A stretch of DNA of 64,000 nt from Kitasatospora fiedleri (lineage in GTDB: Bacteria > Actinomycetota > Actinomycetes > Streptomycetales > Streptomycetaceae): NCBI RefSeq assembly GCF_948472415.1, contig NZ_OX419519.1, positions 2,728,001 to 2,792,000 of the forward strand. The letters run 5' to 3'. The notes under the pieces are model-generated. The model was not told where the DNA came from and made no database searches. It saw only the letters and a program-made list of their open reading frames with translations. The translations under genes were made by a program, and so were the position numbers. Positions 26,388 to 34,465 of this stretch are shown here, piece by piece (position 1 is the stretch's first letter; each line of letters starts with the position of its first letter).

Positions 26388-26399
26388 TGACGTACCGTC
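26388..26399. promoter_or_regulatory. Second copy of the TGACGTACCGTC element
   Basis: Identical over 12 bases to 24871-24882. Lies 64 bases before the DUF6412-like gene. A simple repeat of CCCGAC (GACCCC units) follows at 26420-26447. Confidence 0.35.
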
Positions 26400-26462
26400 G
26401 GACCCGAACCCGGGCCCCGGCCCCGACCCCGACCCCGACCCCGACCCCAGGAGGTGCGCACC

Positions 26463-26750
26463 GTGTCGGCCACGCCGCTGCTGCTCGCGCTGCTCCGGGT
26501 CCTCACCGGCGACCTGCCCGCCGGTCCGGGCGCGCTGACCGCGGCCGCCGCGCTGCTCCTGCTCGCCGCCGTCGCCACCGGCGCCGCCCTCGCCGCGGCC
26601 CGCGTCCCCGGTGCCCGCACCCCGGCCGCCGTCCACGCGGGCGCCCTGCGCCGCCGGGCCTACCGCACCGCCTACCTCGCGCCGCGCGACCCGGACGCCC
26701 CGGGCCGCGCCCGCCCCCGCGCCCCGGGACAGCCGCCCGCGGCCGCCTGA
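26463..26750 (+). CDS. DUF6412-like small membrane protein
   Basis: A 95-residue protein with one or two hydrophobic segments (LLLALLRVLTGDL, ALTAAAALLLLAAVATGAAL) and the C-terminal signature YRTAYLAPRDPDAPGRARPR. That tail resembles DUF6412 proteins, which in streptomycetes are often encoded beside a YidC/Oxa1 homologue, as here. Function unknown. The GTG at 26463 is preferred: AGGAGG ends eight bases upstream and overlaps the earlier GTG at 26454. It is followed after about 200 bases by the YidC-like gene. Confidence 0.6.
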   Translation: MSATPLLLALLRVLTGDLPAGPGALTAAAALLLLAAVATGAALAAARVPGARTPAAVHAGALRRRAYRTAYLAPRDPDAPGRARPRAPGQPPAAA

Positions 26751-26952
26751 GGGGCCCGTTCCTGCTCCGCGCCTCCTCGAAACTCCCGTGCCCCCCACCG
26801 GGGCCGGGAGTGCACCCGGGGAAGCGCGCGAGCGACCACGCACCCTCCCCGACCCCAGCCGCGCGCGCCCGCGTGCCCGGCGCCGTCGGTCCCCTCCGCG
26901 CGTCCGCCCTCCGAGCACCGTCGCCAGTCCCGCCGACTCCCGGAGAGCCACC

Positions 26953-27591
26953 GTGTCCGTCCTGAGCGTCCTCGACCCCGCCGTCCACCTCGCCCACTTC
27001 GCCGTCGCGACCCTCGCCACCGCCGTCCCCACCGCGGCCGCGATCGTCCTGTTCACCCTGGCGGTCCGCGCCGCCCTGCACCCGCTGGCCCGTTCCGCGG
27101 CCCGCGCCGAACGGGCCCGCACCCGGATCGCGCCCCGGGTCGCCCGGCTGCGCGAACGGCACGCCAAGGACCCCGCCCGGCTGAACCGCGAACTGCTCGC
27201 CCTGCACCGCGCCGAGGGCACCGGCCCGCTCGCGGGCCTGCTCCCGGTACTGCTACAAGCCCCGTTCTTCTCGGTGATGTACCGCCTGTTCACCACCGCC
27301 CCGGGCCACCTGCTGGACGCGACACTCGCGGGCGTCCCGCTCGGCACCCGCCCCGCGACCGCCCACACCCCGGCCCAGTTCGCGCTGTTCGCCGCCCTGG
27401 AGGCGGCCCTGCTCGCCCTGGCCTGGTACAACGCCCGCCGCGCCGCGCACTCCCCCACGACGGCCGGCCCGACCCGCTGGCTGGCCTTCGGCACCCCGCT
27501 GTTCGCCCTGCTGCTGCCCGCGGCGGGCGCGCTCTACCTGCTGACCAGCACCGCCTGGACGACGGCCGAGCGCCGGTACCTGCACCGCTGA
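26953..27591 (+). CDS. YidC/Oxa1 family membrane insertase homologue
   Basis: A 212-residue membrane protein with the Oxa1/YidC core. An N-terminal helix (AAAIVLFTLAVRAALHPLA) leads into a basic cytoplasmic coiled hairpin (RVARLRERHAKDPARLNREL), then GLLPVLLQAPFFSVMYRLF, which is the second conserved helix, and three more helices ending in LLPAAGALYLLTS. YidC proteins insert small membrane proteins. This form is shorter than a housekeeping YidC and lies away from rnpA/rpmH, so it is probably an accessory paralogue. GTG start with GGAGA just upstream. The basic hairpin and RAALHPLARSAARA fit the substrate-facing groove. Partner: the DUF6412-like gene upstream. Confidence 0.8.
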   Translation: MSVLSVLDPAVHLAHFAVATLATAVPTAAAIVLFTLAVRAALHPLARSAARAERARTRIAPRVARLRERHAKDPARLNRELLALHRAEGTGPLAGLLPVLLQAPFFSVMYRLFTTAPGHLLDATLAGVPLGTRPATAHTPAQFALFAALEAALLALAWYNARRAAHSPTTAGPTRWLAFGTPLFALLLPAAGALYLLTSTAWTTAERRYLHR

Positions 27592-27603
27592 GCGCGGCCG
27601 GGA

Positions 27604-27646
27604 ACGCCGCGTCCCCGGGGCGGCGGGCGCTCCGGGGACGCGGCGT
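27604..27646. terminator. Bidirectional terminator hairpin
   Basis: ACGCCGCGTCCCCGG (27604-27618) pairs perfectly with CCGGGGACGCGGCGT (27632-27646), between the convergent YidC-like and beta-helix genes. Confidence 0.75.
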
Positions 27647-27660
27647 GGGCCGAGCGGGTG

Positions 27661-30441
27661 TCAGGCGTTCTGGTAGTAGCCGAAGATGTCGACGATCAGG
27701 TTGATGTCGCCGTCGCTCTCGTTGAAGAAGTCGATGACGCCCCGTCCCGACGCGACCTGCACCAGGTTCGGCACGGTGTCGCCCCGCTTCCAGTTCAGCG
27801 AGGAAGTGGTCGGCGGGTAGACCGGGGAGGTGTTGTTGTTCTTGTAGTTGTCCAGGGTGTTCGGGTCCGAGGCGACGGACAGGTGGCCGTTGTCCCGGGT
27901 GTCGGTGACGGTGGCGTTGAAGACGAACGCCGGGATGTCGCCGCGCGTGGTCATCGGCAGGTAGGCGTAGTAGCGGCCGTGCAGCGGCAGCGCGCCCTTC
28001 CACAGCGCGGGGTCGCGGGTGTCGAGCAGCCGCTCCGGGTCGACCGGCATGAACGCGCCCCTCTCGTTGGCGCCGTAGTAGCCGACCACGTCGACGATCA
28101 CGTCGGTGCCGGCCCAGGCGCCGTTGAACACCCGGATCCTGCCGTCCGCGCCGACCGGCACGACCACCGAGTTGGCGACGGTCTGTCCGGCGGTGAAGTT
28201 GAGGTTCGACGCGGTGGGCACGGCCTGCCCGCTCGGGTAGACGATCAGGTGGCCGTCCTCGCGCGGGTTGGTGACGGTGACGTTCAGCGCGACGGCGGTG
28301 ATGCCGCCGCCGGGCAGGCCCGGGGCCGCACCGGCGACCTGCACCGGGACGGAGTTGCGTCCGGCGATCTGGGCGCGCGGAGCACCGGTGCCGTCCCGGG
28401 TGTCGACCAGGCGGGTCGGGCCGACGGCCGCGTAGCCGGCGGCCGGGGACGGGGTGAAGTAGCCGGTGATGTCGGCGACCAGGTCGGTCGCGCCCCAGCC
28501 GCCGTTGTACAGGTCGACGTATCCGTCGACGCCGATCGGCACCATCACCAGGTTCGGCACGCTCTGCCCGGTCCGGTAGTTGACGTTCGAGGTGTTCGGC
28601 CGCTGGCCGCCCTCCGGGTACGCCGTGACGTGGCCGTCGGCGGCCGGGTTGGTCACCGTCACGTTCAGCACCGCGGCGGTCGCGTCCGCCGGGATGCCGT
28701 TCGCGCCGCCGACCTTGAGCCTGACCGTCCCGTACGGGGCGATCCGGCCCTTGGCCGGGACACCGGTGCCGTCCCGGCTGTCGAGCAGCCGCTTCGGGCC
28801 GTACGCGGTGTACTGCGAGCCGAGCGTGGAGACCTTCACCGTGTTGCGGACGGTGTTGCCGGTCTTCTCGTAGTCGGTGACGGTGACGGTGTAGTCGCCG
28901 AGCTTCTGGTAGACGTGCTGCGCCGTGGTCTTCACCGGCTTGTCGCCGTAGAAGTTGAGGACGTCGGTGGTGCCGTCGCCCCACTGCAGGTAGATGTCCT
29001 GGGCGACCGGCAGGGTGGTCACGTCGATGTCCATCGTGATGCCGAACGCGCTGGTGCTCCTCGCGTCGAGCGCCACCGCGAAGCCGGGGTTGTTGCTCTG
29101 GTGCCTGACCGCGCCGCGGTCGGCCAGCGGGCCGTGGCCGAAGTAGTCGGTGGCCGGGACGCCGGGCGCGGACGGGTTGGCGGTGCCGATCGCGGCGGAG
29201 CCGGTCTGCAGGGCGTAGGCGACGCCGCTCTCCCAGCCGGTGTTGACGTACTGCGGCGCGACCGTCTCGACGGTGTCGTGCGCGCCCTGGGCGGGCACGG
29301 CGGCCCGGAAGGCGGCGACGGTCGGGTACCCGGTGCCGGCCCAGCGGTAAGGTCCGGCGCCGGTGGACGTCTCGGCGTAGAAGTCGTTGTAGTCGGCGGT
29401 GGTCGCCGGGGCCGCCTCGGCCGCGACCGCCACGGCGGGTTGGCCGGAGTCGCAGGCGGCCGCGGCGGCCGACTCGACCACCAGGTTGTTCTGGACCGAC
29501 ACGGCGGTCGAGGCGCCGTCCACGGCGACGGCGGGCAGGCAGCCGCGCTGGACGGTGTTGTTGGTGACGTTCAGCCCCTGCACGCCGGTGGCTGAGATGC
29601 CGACGGACGGCTGGTAGTTCCAGGAATTGTCGAGGGCGACGGCGTTGACCAGGTTGCCGGCCAGGGTGACGTCCTTCGCCCCCTCGGCCACCGCGATCGC
29701 CGCGGTGCCGGGGGCCGTGCCGGACATCGTGGTGTACGTCCTGGCCACGGTGACCGCGCTGGACGCGCCGTCGACGGTCAAGGCGCCGGCGGCGCCCCCG
29801 TAGAGGTGGAGGGAGTCGAGGGTGACCCGTGCGGAGCCCTTGACGGCCACGCCCGGTCCGCCGCCGCCGCCGAAGAAGGTGAGTCCGCTGACCGTCACGT
29901 CGCTGACCCCGTCCAGGGTCAGGCCGGGCTTTCCGACCGTGTAGTCCTGCGCCATGATCCGCGGGGCGTTGGTGCCGCCGGTGATGGTCAGGCCGGAGGT
30001 GCGGACGACCACGGTCTCCGTGTCGCTGGGCGGGAGAGCCCCCTCGTCCCTGCCGTCGACCCGGATCGCGTCGCCGGGCACGGCGGCGTCCACCGCCCGC
30101 TGTACGGTGCAGAACGGCGCGGCCTGGGTGCCCGTGCCCCGGTCCGTGGTGCAGCCGACCCGGGTGAGGACGTAGACGGTCCGGCCGGTGGACGGCACGG
30201 CGGCGGCCCGGGCGCCAGCGGCGGCCGGCTTCGCGGTGGCGGTACCGGGTGACTCCTCCTGGAGCCGGAACGACTTGTCGGCCGGGCTGGTGAACGTCCT
30301 GGCGCCGGCCGGCTCCCACCCCCGGGGGGTGGCGGCCTGGCCGGCGTTCGGGGCCGGGTCGGCGGCGTGCGCCGCTCCCGGCAGGAAGGCGACCGAGGCA
30401 GCGAGAGCCGCGGCGGACGCGATGAGACGGCGGTGGAGCAC
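27661..30441 (-). CDS. Large exported protein: beta-helix, PKD domain and three C-terminal repeats
   Basis: A 926-residue secreted protein with a Sec signal peptide (cleavage near AHA-ADP, residue 26). About 85-420 is a right-handed parallel beta-helix region (VTVSGLTFFGGGGG, VTVARTYTTMSG, LNVTNNTVQRG). About 455-545 is a PKD-like domain (YLQWGDGTTD, HVYQKLGDYTVTVTD). After this come three homologous units of about 120 residues, each with LLDSRDGTG or VDTRDGTG or LDTRDPA, NVTVTNP, DGH, a P-x-SN/TS-LN motif, a VPNLV or VANSVVVPVG strand and an end in DITGYF, DVVGYYG or DIFGYYQ. Units of this type occur in exported actinobacterial proteins, but their ligand is not known. No catalytic triad of a lyase stands out. 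Probably cell-surface or carbohydrate binding. Confidence 0.75.
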   Translation of the reverse strand: MLHRRLIASAAALAASVAFLPGAAHAADPAPNAGQAATPRGWEPAGARTFTSPADKSFRLQEESPGTATAKPAAAGARAAAVPSTGRTVYVLTRVGCTTDRGTGTQAAPFCTVQRAVDAAVPGDAIRVDGRDEGALPPSDTETVVVRTSGLTITGGTNAPRIMAQDYTVGKPGLTLDGVSDVTVSGLTFFGGGGGPGVAVKGSARVTLDSLHLYGGAAGALTVDGASSAVTVARTYTTMSGTAPGTAAIAVAEGAKDVTLAGNLVNAVALDNSWNYQPSVGISATGVQGLNVTNNTVQRGCLPAVAVDGASTAVSVQNNLVVESAAAAACDSGQPAVAVAAEAAPATTADYNDFYAETSTGAGPYRWAGTGYPTVAAFRAAVPAQGAHDTVETVAPQYVNTGWESGVAYALQTGSAAIGTANPSAPGVPATDYFGHGPLADRGAVRHQSNNPGFAVALDARSTSAFGITMDIDVTTLPVAQDIYLQWGDGTTDVLNFYGDKPVKTTAQHVYQKLGDYTVTVTDYEKTGNTVRNTVKVSTLGSQYTAYGPKRLLDSRDGTGVPAKGRIAPYGTVRLKVGGANGIPADATAAVLNVTVTNPAADGHVTAYPEGGQRPNTSNVNYRTGQSVPNLVMVPIGVDGYVDLYNGGWGATDLVADITGYFTPSPAAGYAAVGPTRLVDTRDGTGAPRAQIAGRNSVPVQVAGAAPGLPGGGITAVALNVTVTNPREDGHLIVYPSGQAVPTASNLNFTAGQTVANSVVVPVGADGRIRVFNGAWAGTDVIVDVVGYYGANERGAFMPVDPERLLDTRDPALWKGALPLHGRYYAYLPMTTRGDIPAFVFNATVTDTRDNGHLSVASDPNTLDNYKNNNTSPVYPPTTSSLNWKRGDTVPNLVQVASGRGVIDFFNESDGDINLIVDIFGYYQNA

Positions 30442-30535
30442 CGACCCCCCAGGTCTGGAAAAGTCTGAAGATCGCCTGATGGCGGCGTCAGACTACCGAC
30501 CCGTACGCGGCCGAACAACTCCCTTTCCGGAACGC

Positions 30536-31576
30536 TCAGGCGGTGGGCCAGGCCGCCAGGTAGGTGTCGATCTCGCCGGTCAGCCGGCGCTTCGCGGCCT
30601 GGTCGAGGAAGGACGCCTCGACCGCGTTGCGGGCGAGCGCCGCGACGCCGGACTCGTCCAGGCCGAGGAGCTTCGCGGCGACCGCGTACTCGGTGTTCAG
30701 GTCGGTGCCGAACATCGGCGGGTCGTCGCTGTTGATGGTGACCAGCAGGCCGGCGTCGACCATCTGCCGGACGGGGTGGTCCTCGATCCGCTCGACCACC
30801 CGGGTCGCCAGGTTGGAGGTCGGGCAGACCTCCAGCGGGATGCGGTGCTCGCCCAGGTAGTCGACCAGCGCCGGGTCCTTCACCGACTGGGTGCCGTGCC
30901 CGATCCGCTCCGCTCCGAGCAGCCGGATCGCGTCCCACACCGTCTCGGGGCCGGTCGACTCGCCCGCGTGCGGCACGCTGTGCAGGCCGGCCGCCCGGGC
31001 CCGGTCGAAGTACGGCTTGAACTGCGGGCGCGGCACGCCGATCTCGGGGCCGCCGAGCCCGAACGAGACCAGCCCGTCGGGGGCCAGGTCGAGGGCGAGG
31101 CGGGCGGTCTCCTCGGCGGAGGCCAGCCCGGCCTCGCCGGGGATGTCGAAGCACCAGCGCAGCACGATGCCGAGGTCCTGCTCGGCGGACCGCCGGGCGT
31201 CCTCGATCGCCTCCATGAAGGCGGTGTCGGGGATGCCGCGGTTGACCGACGAGTAGGGGGTGACGGTCAGTTCGGCGTACCGGATGTTCTGCCGGGCCAT
31301 GTCCTGGGCGACGCCGTACGTCAGCGCCCGGACGTCCTCGGCGTCCCGGATCAGGTCGACGACGCTCAGGTACACCTCGATGAAGTGCGCGAAGTCGGTG
31401 AAGGTGAAGTACTCGGCGAGCGCCTGCGGGTCGGCCGGCACCCGGCTGCGTCCGGCGTGCCGGGCCGCCAGCTCGGCCACCACCCGCGGCGAGGCCGAGC
31501 CCACGTGGTGGACGTGCAGCTCCGCCTTCGGCATTCCGGCGATGAACGCCTCGATCCCCTGGACACCCTCGGCCAC
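30536..31576 (-). CDS. add: Adenosine deaminase
   Basis: A 346-residue zinc TIM-barrel deaminase that converts adenosine (or deoxyadenosine) to inosine. The metal motif HVHHVG (H21, H23), substrate region SFGLGGPEIG, HAGES with the third His and the catalytic Glu, RIGHGTQSVKD, and NSDDPPMFG with the metal Asp are all present. The start at GTG 31576 is preferred because GGGAG lies six bases upstream; an in-frame GTG at 31600 would add eight residues. Some proteins of this subgroup prefer other purine nucleosides or are assigned only by similarity. Same strand as and 74 bases after the DUF445 gene. Confidence 0.88.
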   Translation of the reverse strand: MAEGVQGIEAFIAGMPKAELHVHHVGSASPRVVAELAARHAGRSRVPADPQALAEYFTFTDFAHFIEVYLSVVDLIRDAEDVRALTYGVAQDMARQNIRYAELTVTPYSSVNRGIPDTAFMEAIEDARRSAEQDLGIVLRWCFDIPGEAGLASAEETARLALDLAPDGLVSFGLGGPEIGVPRPQFKPYFDRARAAGLHSVPHAGESTGPETVWDAIRLLGAERIGHGTQSVKDPALVDYLGEHRIPLEVCPTSNLATRVVERIEDHPVRQMVDAGLLVTINSDDPPMFGTDLNTEYAVAAKLLGLDESGVAALARNAVEASFLDQAAKRRLTGEIDTYLAAWPTA

Positions 31577-31650
31577 GGCACGCTCCCGTTCTGCTCTCAC
31601 CCGGACCCGGACAGACCTCGCATGCTAACCCGCGGCGGCCCGCCGCACCG

Positions 31651-32937
31651 TCAGCCCCCCAGCGCGGTGCTGACGGTGTGGATGAGCAGGCCGGCCAGCG
31701 CGCCGACCACCGTGCCGTTGATCCGGATGAACTGGAGGTCGCGGCCGACGTTGGCCTCGATCTTGCGGGAGGCGTCGGCGGCGTCCCAGCCGGCCACCGT
31801 CTCGGAGATCAGCGAGGTGATCTGCTCCCGGTAGTTGGTGACCACGTAGTCGACGGCGTTCAGCAGCCAGCTGTCGGTCTTCGCCTGGAGCCGGCCGTCG
31901 GTGGCGAGCCGGCGGCCCAGCGTGCGCAGCGCCTCGGTGAGGCGGCGGCGCAGCTCGCTGTCCTCGTCCTCGGCGGCGTTGAGCACCAGGGCGCGGACGG
32001 CCGCCCACGAGGAGGCGATCAGGTCCTGCACCTCGGGGCGGGCCAGCAGCTCGGACTTGGCGCGCTCCACCCGCTCGATGGTGGCGGGGTCGTGCTGGAG
32101 CTCGCGCGCGAAGTCGGCGAGGAAGTTGTCGAGCGCGCCGCGCGCGGGGTGGACCGGGTCGTCGCGGACGTCGCCGACGAAGCGCAGCAGCTCCTTGTAG
32201 ACCCGCTCCCCCACCTGCTGGTCGAGGAACTTCGGCGTCCAGCCCGGGGTCTTGGCGGTGACCCGGGCGACCACCTCGCCGTGGTGCGCGACCAGCCAGT
32301 CGTGGGCGCGCGCCACCACCAGGTCGACCACGCCCTTGTGGCCGTCGTCGGCGACGATCCGGCCGAGCAGCCGCCCGGCGGGTTCGGCGACCGAGGTGGC
32401 GGCGGCCCGCCGGGTGACCGCCTCGGCGACCACGGCCTGCACGTCCTCGTCGCGGAGCACCTCCAGCAGGCCGCGCAGCGCGGCGGCGGCCTCGCGGGTG
32501 ACGCGCTCGGGGTTGCCGGGCGCGCGGAGCCACTCGCCGAGCAGCCGGGACACCCCGATCCGGCCGAGCCGGGCCCGGACCACCGGCCCGGACAGGAAGT
32601 TGTCGCCGACGAAGTCGCCGAGCGAGCGCCCGAAGGCGTCCTTCTTGGTCGGGATGATCGCGGTGTGCGGGATCGGCAGCCCGAACGGCCGGCGGAACAG
32701 CGCGGTGACGGCGAACCAGTCGGCGAGCGCGCCGACCATGCCCGCCTCGGCGGCGGCCGCGACGTACCCGGCCCAGGCGCCCGCGCCGGACGCCTTCGCC
32801 CAGGTGGCGAGGGCGAACACCAGCGTGGCCAGGGCGAGCAGCCCGGTCGCGACGGTCTTCATCTTCCGCACACCGCGCCGCTTCTCCTCGTCGGCGGCGG
32901 TGAAGCTGACCCCTGGGGCCGTCTGGTCCGTGCTCAC
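31651..32937 (-). CDS. DUF445 family membrane-associated protein
   Basis: A 428-residue protein with an N-terminal membrane segment (TVATGLLALATLVFALATWA) followed by VAAAAEAGMVGALADWFAVTALFRRPFGLPIPHTAIIPTKK, whose core (ADWFAVTALFRRP, PIPHTAI) defines DUF445. A long helical middle and a C-terminal hydrophobic helix (TVVGALAGLLIHTVSTALGG) close it. The family includes YheB-like proteins of unknown function. The GTG at 32937 starts at VSTDQTAPG; an extension to 32985 is possible but has no ribosome binding site. Confidence 0.85.
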   Translation of the reverse strand: MSTDQTAPGVSFTAADEEKRRGVRKMKTVATGLLALATLVFALATWAKASGAGAWAGYVAAAAEAGMVGALADWFAVTALFRRPFGLPIPHTAIIPTKKDAFGRSLGDFVGDNFLSGPVVRARLGRIGVSRLLGEWLRAPGNPERVTREAAAALRGLLEVLRDEDVQAVVAEAVTRRAAATSVAEPAGRLLGRIVADDGHKGVVDLVVARAHDWLVAHHGEVVARVTAKTPGWTPKFLDQQVGERVYKELLRFVGDVRDDPVHPARGALDNFLADFARELQHDPATIERVERAKSELLARPEVQDLIASSWAAVRALVLNAAEDEDSELRRRLTEALRTLGRRLATDGRLQAKTDSWLLNAVDYVVTNYREQITSLISETVAGWDAADASRKIEANVGRDLQFIRINGTVVGALAGLLIHTVSTALGG

Positions 32938-33022
32938 CCCGCCAGCCTGGCACACCGCGCGCCGGAAAAGGCAGCCGCCCCGCACATCCGTCCGTCCGGG
33001 GCCGGGGCCGCGGCGTCCCCGC

Positions 33023-34465
33023 TCAGCCGCCCCCGCCGAGCACGATCCGCCGCACGCCCTCCCACCGTTCGGGGTCGGTGACCCGGCGGCCGTCGAGCAG
33101 CACCCGCACGCCCGGGAAGTCGATCGCGCCGAGGTCCCGGTACTCGGGGTGGTCGGCCTGCACGACCAGCGCGGCGGCGGGCTTGCCCTGGTCGGGCGGC
33201 AGGCCGAGGGCGGCCAGTTCCTCCGGCCGGTAGAGCGGGTCGCTGACGCCGACCTCCGCCCCGGCCGCCCGGAGCGCGGCGACCAGCGGGAAGACCCCGG
33301 AGTACGCGGTCTCCTTGACCCCGCCCCGGTAGGACGCGCCGAGCACCGTCACCGCGACGCCCGCCAGCGGGCCGATCGCGCCCTCCAGCAGGCCGACCGC
33401 GTACGCCGGGACCTGCTCGTTGGCCTCGCGGGCGGCCCGCACCACGCCGGCCCCCGGGTCGTTCCACAGGTACAGCCGGGGGTAGACCGGGATGCAGTGG
33501 CCGCCGACCGCGATGCCGGGGCGGTGCAGGTGGCTGTAGGGCTGCGAGTTGCAGGCGTCGATGACCTCGGCGAGGTCGACGCCGACCCGGTCCGCGTACC
33601 GGGCGAACTGGTTGACCAGCGCGATGTTGACGTCCCGGTAGGTGGTCTCGGCGAGCTTGGCGAACTCGGCGGCCTCCGTCCCGGACAGCGCCCAGACGCC
33701 GTTGCCGCGCGGCAGGTCGGGGCGCGGGTCGAAGTCGAGCACCGCCCGGTAGAAGGCGACGCCGCGCCGGGTGGACTCCTCGTCGATGCCGCCGACCAGC
33801 TTGGGGTAGCGCCGCAGGTCGGCGAAGACCCGCCCGGTGCGGACCCGTTCGGGGCTGAACACCAGCGCGAAGTCCCGTCCGGCGGCCAGCCCGGAGCCGG
33901 TCTCCAGCCGCCGGGCGAAGCGGCCGCGGACGGTGCCCACCGGCAGGGTGGTCTCGTAGCTGACCAGGGTGCCGGGGCGCAGTCCGGCGGCGACGGCGTC
34001 GGTGGCGGCGTCCAGCAGCGCGAAGTCGGGGTTGCCGTCGGGGTCGGTGACCAGCGGGACGACGATCACCACGGCGTCGGCCCCGGCGGTGGCGGCGGCG
34101 GTGTCGGTGGTGGCGCGCAGCCGGCCGGCCGCGACGGCCTCGGCGAGCCGCTCGTCGAGGTGCGCCTCGCGCGGGAAGGGGGGCCGGCCGGCGGTGACGG
34201 CGGCGACCACCTCGGGGGCGATGTCGGCGCCGGTCACCAGGTGGCCCTTGCCAGCGTACTGGACGGCCAGCGGCAGGCCGATCTTGCCCAGGCCGACCAC
34301 GCAGACGTCCAGCACCGCGTTCTGCTGCGGGGCCTGGCCCGCCGCGTCCGGCTCGGGGCCGGGCCCGCCGGGTCCCCCGCACCCGTCGCGTCCTGTTCCA
34401 GGAGCGCGTCCCGCACCGGAGCGCCGTGCGCCGCGTCCCGCTCCGGCACCCCGTTCACCGGGCAC
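33023..34465 (-). CDS. Nucleotide-sugar dehydrogenase (UDP-glucose/UDP-ManNAc dehydrogenase family)
   Basis: An NAD-dependent dehydrogenase of 480 residues if read from 34465. The Rossmann start DVCVVGLGKIGLPLAVQYAG is followed by YETTLPVGTVRGRFARRLE, FSPERVRTGRVFADLR, KLAETTYRDVNIALVNQFA and the active-site Cys in GGHCIPVYP (about C324), with a C-terminal UDP-binding domain. It oxidises a UDP-sugar to the uronic acid in two steps. The GGHCIPVYP and RTGRVF wording is closer to WecC than to Ugd. The first 50 residues are Gly/Pro/Arg-rich and could be untranslated if a start such as GTG 34315 is used, but no good ribosome binding site distinguishes them. Overlaps the glycosyltransferase gene upstream by 11 bases. 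Confidence 0.87.
   Translation of the reverse strand: MPGERGAGAGRGARRSGAGRAPGTGRDGCGGPGGPGPEPDAAGQAPQQNAVLDVCVVGLGKIGLPLAVQYAGKGHLVTGADIAPEVVAAVTAGRPPFPREAHLDERLAEAVAAGRLRATTDTAAATAGADAVVIVVPLVTDPDGNPDFALLDAATDAVAAGLRPGTLVSYETTLPVGTVRGRFARRLETGSGLAAGRDFALVFSPERVRTGRVFADLRRYPKLVGGIDEESTRRGVAFYRAVLDFDPRPDLPRGNGVWALSGTEAAEFAKLAETTYRDVNIALVNQFARYADRVGVDLAEVIDACNSQPYSHLHRPGIAVGGHCIPVYPRLYLWNDPGAGVVRAAREANEQVPAYAVGLLEGAIGPLAGVAVTVLGASYRGGVKETAYSGVFPLVAALRAAGAEVGVSDPLYRPEELAALGLPPDQGKPAAALVVQADHPEYRDLGAIDFPGVRVLLDGRRVTDPERWEGVRRIVLGGGG

Noticed and set aside
27658..29595. 645-codon frame opposite the beta-helix protein
   Set aside because: Val/Asp/Gly/Arg-rich mirror sequence of the sense repeats; the sense protein has a signal peptide and domains.
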